Origin: Trifolium pratense | Lineage: Eukaryota > Streptophyta > Magnoliopsida > Fabales > Fabaceae | Length of the DNA: 64,000 nucleotides | Reading direction: 5' to 3' | Assembly (NCBI RefSeq): GCF_020283565.1 | Contig: NC_060062.1 | Location: 21,300,127 to 21,364,126, forward strand | Shown here: positions 58,771 to 64,000 of the stretch, piece after piece | How the letters are laid out: every line of letters starts with the position of its first letter | How positions within the stretch are numbered: position 1 is the stretch's first letter | Translations under genes and position numbers: made by a program | Notes under the pieces: generated by a model | Told to the model about the DNA's origin: nothing | Seen by the model: the letters and a program-made list of their open reading frames with translations, nothing else | Database searches by the model: none

Positions 58771-59644
58771 AACTCAATTATGCCAAAATCAATTCTTTCT
58801 ACCTCGAAACCAAACACATACTATATAATTAGACATGAGTTGCGATGAGGACAAATTGAAGTGTCATGTGAGAGCTGAGGGGAACCACCACATCACACAT
58901 CGATATGTGTTGACATATGCCGATTGTAATCTCAAACCATCCTTAATTTTTGACTCAAACATCAATGTAATATTCTTGCAACACTGCCACCGCCCACCGC
59001 CACCGCCACTACCACACAAAGCTCCTCCACATGCTCCAATGACTACAATGGAGATTTGTCACGAGAGGACATACAAGAAAGAGCAAGATAATGAATTTTA
59101 TTTGACGAGGAAGCTACAGTTTAAAAATCAATAATTAATGATTGTAGCTTGCATTAAACCAAATATTTGAGTCTTTGAAATTATAGTTCACCCAAATGTT
59201 TAATTTTAACAAATCTTATCATAAATATATTAAGATAATAAATTTATCAACCGTTTGATTGTAACAAGTTAGAGTAGACATTCAACTGTATAATCTTTGT
59301 GAAACATCACCACCACCTAAAACCTCCTCCACATGCTCCAATAGTGACAACGCGAATCTGTCATGAGAGGAAATACTAAAGAGTGAAAGAATGTATCTTA
59401 TTTGACGAGTACAATAAACCACGTAATCGAGTCTTTCAAAATACAATTCACCCAAACGTTCAATCTCATCAAATCTTATTCGCTAATCACACACAATCTA
59501 TTATTTGACTTTATGATTGTAACACACAAACTCTTATTCACTAATCTCAGCAACTTTAACATCCAAATGTTCAATCTCAACAACTCTTATTCACTAATTA
59601 CACACTTTTCACACTTTTTTTTGAAGCTTGGTATCCAGCCTTAA
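58771..59644. other. Intergenic; possible short frames, none supported
   Basis: The 99-codon frame at 58835 (with a proline run and two CH.R motifs) has no family resemblance I recognise. Partial direct repeats (CTCCTCCACATGCTCCAA at 59023 and 59327; GTCATGAGAGGA-type stretches) suggest an old local duplication instead of a gene. Confidence 0.4.
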
Positions 59645-59823
59645 AATCGACTAATCTAAGGGGACCAATCTCACCGCTAATTATGGGGACCCCATTTAAA
59701 GTCAGAGTTTTTTTGCTCTGTATGGACTTAGCCCACCAAAATTAGTACCAGAGGAAATCAAATATGAGACCTTGAGATGAACATAGTCAAAAAACCCCAA
59801 ACTAACACCACTGGACCAACCTC
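59645..59823 (-). mobile_element. tRNA-derived SINE, same family as the split SINE
   Basis: On the minus strand: GAGGTTGGTCCAGTGGTGTT, AAGGTCTCATATTTGATTTCC (eroded B box), GGTGGGCTAAGTCCATACAG, GAGCAAAAAAACTCTGACTT and GATTGGTCCCCTTAGATTAG. It supports the reconstruction of the split SINE: here AAGTCCATACAGAGC is uninterrupted, where the other copy has the CACTA insertion after TCC. Confidence 0.85.
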
Positions 59824-60257
59824 ACCTCAAGTGAGTTTGATTACACACAAACTTATCAACCATATTATACTAGTAAATTCAATCTAACAAAACTATCAAT
59901 AATTCTGTACCAAAAAAATAAATAAATCAATAATCCACAACTAAACTAGACTACTTTCATAAACCATTAATAACCATCCACAATAGTACTACTATATCTC
60001 AACAATTAAAAGACTTTAGTTGACTACCAATGATTCCTAACTCCAATTTGTCATAAAAAAACATAAAATAAATATTCTTACCTAACTAATTTCCACAAAC
60101 AATAAAAAATACAACAAAAAGTGAACTCCATTACCATGTTTTACTGCTCTGTTATTCCCAAAACCAATACTCTCTTTCAAAAGCATCTCTCTCTATCAAA
60201 CCCTAACAAACGCGTTTCGTCTTCAATTCAACAAACCTCAGATCAGAGAAGAAGAAA
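59824..60257 (+). promoter_or_regulatory. Promoter and leader of the small LRR protein gene
   Basis: A-rich, ending in a CT-rich leader (CTCTCTTTC, CATCTCTCTCTATC) and AGAGAAGAAGAAA just before the ATG. No distinct TATA box identified. An upstream ATG at 60121 opens a 60-codon frame overlapping the true start, so it could act as an upstream ORF if the transcript begins that far out. Confidence 0.4.
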
Positions 60258-63200
60258 ATGGCACCAATCTTCAATTCTCTTCCCTTTTACGCAGTTTTCC
60301 TAACCCTAACCCTAGTTCAATTCGCCCATGCTAATTCTGAAGGAGATGCTCTTTACACACTCAAACGAAGTCTCACTGATCCTGATAACGTTCTTCAGAG
60401 CTGGGATCCAACTCTAGTTAGTCCCTGTACTTGGTTCCATGTTACATGTAACCAAGATAATCGTGTTACTCGAGTGTATAATCTCTTTCACAAGCTTTTT
60501 CTTATTTGTTTCATTTTGATTCGTTGTTTTTGTGTACTGAATAATTGATTATAGTCACTTCAAATTAAATTATTCAGTTTTTTGGATTGTTGTGTTTGAT
60601 TGTTAGTATAATTGATTGTGACTTTGTGGTTTTGGGTTTTGAGGGGAAATTGTGCTGAATTTTGTTTGTGACTTGTTTGGTCTTTTATGATTATTATTGT
60701 TTGTCTAATTATTTGTGAGTTAAACTTGAGTTTGTTGCTATTTTTAGGGTTGAATAGTTATTATTTGGGAGTTTCGTTAGTGATCAGTGAAAATTGATCG
60801 ATTAACGAGCTATGAAGCACGGACACATACAGACATGCCGACACCGATAATAATTTGAGAAAATGACATAATTTAGTGCAATTGTAAGTGTCGGTGTCGT
60901 GCCAACGCGTGTCGGAAACTAGGACATGCCTAATTCGTGGAGTGTCTGTGCTTCATAGTTAATGGGTTCTCTGGTACTTGTGTTACCGATTTTGCTAAAT
61001 TTGTCGATTGCTTTTGGAAATTGAGGGTTTAGATGTTTGAGATTGACTCATTTCATGTTGGGATTGTTTTGTTTTTAACGAAACAAACAACACACTCTCC
61101 TCCAAAATGATTTGATCTAATGTTTTGCTATTAGATTTATTGTTTATTTATAAATATACTTCCCTCCCCTGTTTAATGCTCGTGTTCTCCACGTTATCAG
61201 CCTTATCGTTCTACACGTTATCAATCATATCGCTATTTTATGGAAAGCTTTAATGTAATTTACGTAATATGATGCCTTTGTTTGTATTTTATTTATTGCA
61301 TTTGACAGTATCTTTTGCTGATTGTTTGGTTCTCTGCTCAGAGATTATACTTGCTCATAAATTGGTTAATTATGCAGTGCAACTTAAATGTATTGGGTCA
61401 ACTAAAGCAACTAATAATATATCATCTTATGGTACTTCTACAGGGATCTTGGTAATTCTAACCTATCTGGACATTTGGTACCTGAACTCGGGAAGCTAGA
61501 GCATCTGCAGTATCTGTATGTTATCTAATTTTATTCTTAATTTTCCGTGCTGATATTCTTAGTCCAAGTATGTTGAATGTGATTTTAGTATCACCAATAT
61601 ATTTGCGGCTCTCCTCGTATTGTAGATTGTTTCACATTCGGTGGTGTTAACTGTGGTTTTCTTTTTGTTGGATGTAGTGAGCTGTACAAAAACAACATTC
61701 AAGGAACTATTCCTGCAGAGCTTGGAAACCTCAAGAGTCTAGTTAGCTTGGACTTGTATAACAACAACATATCAGGAACCGTCCCACCTTCATTGGGGAA
61801 ATTGAAGAATCTCGTCTTTTTGTAAGTCTGGTTAATATAGTTCAGTGTTCCACTCTATAGGCATGAAAAGACTGTGGGATGTCATTTGCTTTCCTGTTGC
61901 CTGCACATCAGTTGCTCAAACAGCTTTGAACGTTGCAGGAGAAATTCAGAACCTGTGATTTTCAACTTGTTGTGGACTTCACTTTTTTAAGTAGTGTTTG
62001 GTTTTATATAAAGTTCTGGTGTCGACAATGGGTTTAGAGTACGTTGTTTAGATTATGAGCTTTAGGGCATATGTTTGATATTAAGACAGCTAAATCATGA
62101 TTGTATATGCTAAATGAATTGCATCCAAAATTTACACACTCGCTCTCAAGTCTCACCTAAATAAAGAGGAAATTTAGCGTAATGGTTGGAGTTGCTGCAG
62201 TGTGACTTAGAGGTTACGGGTTCAAATGTTAGAATCAGTCTTTTTTTCGGATGCTGTCTACAATAGATCCACAATGGGTCCAACTCTTTCTTGGACCCCT
62301 CCATGGTGGGAGCTTTATAGAACTCACTTCATTATAGATACTTGCTAACATAATCAAAATTAGAGGTTCAGCTGTAATTTGAGACCTTATAAAACCAAGT
62401 GTGAGACCTTATAAAAACCATATACTCATTTTAGGTGTTCAATTCTTTTACCTAACTTTTATCCCTCAAAGATCCTGTAATTTATATAACCAAATGTGGG
62501 GCTCCTATTAATTATGTTTTGAAGTGTTCAAAGCTGTTAGTCTCTTAATCTGTGGCATAACTTACCACATTGCTCACTGATGAAGCTTTTTATTAGCATT
62601 TTTGTCATAAATTATTCAGCATTTGCATGTTTCTTATAATTTTTTTTATTTTTTTTTTGCAGACGACTTAATGACAATCGACTAACTGGCCCAATCCCCA
62701 GGGAACTTGTTGCTATTTCAAGCCTTAAAGTAGTGTAAGTAACATTTGTATTTACATGTTAATAAGGGTATATACGAGCTTAAACATTAACTTTATCTGC
62801 AGGGATGTCTCCAACAATGACTTATGTGGTACAATTCCTACTTCTGGGCCATTCGAGCATATTCCATTGAATAAGTAAGTCCCACAACTTCTTGTATTTC
62901 TCATCTATTCTAACTCTTAGTATTCTACTTGTTTTCTACGTATCATTTTCTTGTTGGTTGTTCCTCAACTCTTTTTTTCTTCTCTCTTGTACCTGTTTTC
63001 CAATGTCAGTTTCTTCCTTTATTGTTTCTCTTGCACCCTTGTCTGCTACATGCTGCTTTATCTTTTACTCTGTCACAATTTTAGTTGCTTAGTGACTGAG
63101 ATGTAGTATTTGATTGCTATTGTGTAATGGCACACAATGTGTGCAGTAGACTGCATACAATTTCCATTGCTATTGCCAATTGTGCAACAGTAGGAGTAAT

Positions 63201-63532
63201 GCCAACTTTTGATTTAATTAGACCGCTGCTTCTGTCACATGCCATGCTGTACTGTTGCATCACACTTGGTCCGATTGCATTTTATTGCCTGATACTGTTA
63301 GTCACGTATAGTTGCTATTGCTGTGTTTTTGTTGTGCTTCGATTCTGAAATGTTTAGAACTTCACCTTCTGTAATCTAGCTGGAATATATTTCAGCTAGC
63401 TGGTGTCTTTTTTACTTCCTACTATTACTTATATTGAATTGTTTGTTTCATTATTGTAGCTTTGAGAATAACCCTCGTTTGGAAGGTCCGGAGTTGTTGG
63501 GACTCGTAAGTTACGACACAAACTGCTCATGA
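60258..63532 (+). CDS. Small secreted LRR protein (SERK-ectodomain-like), six exons
   Basis: Exons 60258-60475, 61444-61515, 61678-61821, 62663-62734, 62803-62874, 63460-63532: 651 nt, 216 residues. Signal peptide about 1-25 ([18 protein letters not shown]...), LRR N-terminal cap with [11 protein letters not shown], then five 24-residue LRRs ([37 protein letters not shown] and so on), ending [13 protein letters not shown]...DTNCS and stop. There is no transmembrane helix or kinase. Each LRR is encoded by a 72-nt exon (exon 3 holds two), the phase-conserved pattern of the SERK/LRR-II family. Arabidopsis At5g21090-type proteins have the same size and architecture (from memory). Such proteins are apoplastic and may associate with LRR receptors. 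All introns are GT-AG. Confidence 0.93.
60811..60957. mobile_element. MITE in intron 1 of the small LRR protein gene
   Basis: TATGAAGCACGGACACATAC at the left and ...GAGTGTCTGTGCTTCATA at the right are inverted. Inside are GACACCGAT and GTGTCGGTGTCG. 147 bp. Same family as 43386-43561. Confidence 0.8.
62170..62345 (+). mobile_element. tRNA-derived SINE remnant in intron 3
   Basis: GCGTAATGGTTGGAGTTGCT (A box) and AGAGGTTACGGGTTCAAATG (B box) followed by GATGCTGTCTACAATAGATC and CTTGGACCCCTCCATGGTGG, a body layout of a different SINE group from 11988. Lies in sense orientation in the intron. Confidence 0.6.
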
Positions 63533-64000
63533 ATCATGTGATGTCTTAGGATCTCAATCTATGTTGAATTATGTGTGTATTCTAAAATTGAAGTGTATTA
63601 CGTCATAGTGTAATGGGGTGTGGTGTATATGAAATTTACATACTGAAGAACATTGGCATTTGTAACTGTATTATGCATCTTCTACTGAAGTTGTTGTCTT
63701 GAGAGTATCTATCTATTGATGTAAAATACTAGAAAAGAAAACACTTGGTCACTGATAAAATATTTGTGACTCAGTTATTAGTAATACTGTTTGTTAGTTC
63801 CTAGTGGAAGCCTTGTTATTATTTCTAATGACAATGCAAGTGCCTGGAGAGTGTTTTACCACTTAAGGATTGATGAATACAAATGGATTCAAGTAATTAA
63901 TAGGAAAAGTCTCTTGTACTACTTATCCTTATTAGCTGTTTAATGGCAATTATGAAACTAAGGATGCAATGAAAATGTTAAGTCATGCATATAGTTTTGG
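63533..64000 (+). other. 3' UTR and downstream region
   Basis: Follows the stop of the small LRR protein gene. No second gene begins before the window ends. The polyadenylation site was not assigned. Confidence 0.4.

Noticed and set aside
58835..59134. 99-codon frame with proline run
   Set aside because: No signal, domain or recognised homology; local sequence is partly repeated at 59300-59350 without the frame.

Overview
The window is plant nuclear DNA, most likely from a papilionoid legume of the Medicago/clover group. That placement is an inference from AT-rich introns and intergenic DNA, the style of the Argonaute 4 gene, the F-box/kelch-type gene, and SINE, TRIM and CACTA families of kinds I associate with legumes. 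There are no operons, CRISPR arrays or convincing tRNA genes. Four loci carry recognisable host genes, in a dense matrix of nested transposable elements and local duplications.

Layout. (1) 1-23.3 kb is a receptor-like protein (RLP, Cf-9-type extracellular LRR) cluster. It holds one intact gene (7669-10593), a 5' fragment (17930-18359), a frameshifted copy (18914-21838) and a leftover 3' UTR (about 15549-15650). Upstream and downstream modules are repeated around each. A 1.8-kb block upstream of the intact gene is duplicated (2451-4264 and 5708-7552), with a 5'-truncated Copia element exactly at the junction. Between the RLP copies lies a three-level nest: a tRNA-derived SINE, split by a CACTA element, split in turn by a palindromic array of six TRIM LTRs. 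(2) 24.5-28.7 kb is an F-box gene on the minus strand, broken by a gag-only Copia element whose own 5' LTR holds a hAT MITE. (3) 29.4-33.2 kb is a run of small DNA transposons (pogo-type MITE, CACTA, mini-Helitron, hAT MITE). (4) 34.9-42.4 kb is a complete AGO4 gene on the minus strand. I reconstructed 22 coding exons (905 residues) with the D-D-H catalytic triad intact. (5) 45-53 kb holds a Harbinger-type element, a Helitron-like terminus and a decayed RPA70-like gene on the minus strand with an internal tandem exon duplication. (6) 53-60 kb is AT-rich, with microsatellites, SINEs and another Copia 3' end at the junction of a direct duplication. (7) 60.26-63.53 kb is a six-exon gene for a small secreted LRR protein (216 residues) that resembles the ectodomain of SERK receptors.

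Functionally, the RLPs and the small LRR protein are cell-surface recognition proteins. AGO4 acts in 24-nt siRNA-directed DNA methylation, the pathway that normally silences the kinds of transposons that fill this window. Their proximity is not evidence of a shared system. The most informative aspects are the nested insertions whose empty sites survive in sister duplicates, the TRIM palindrome, and two cases where an LTR end coincides with a duplication breakpoint.
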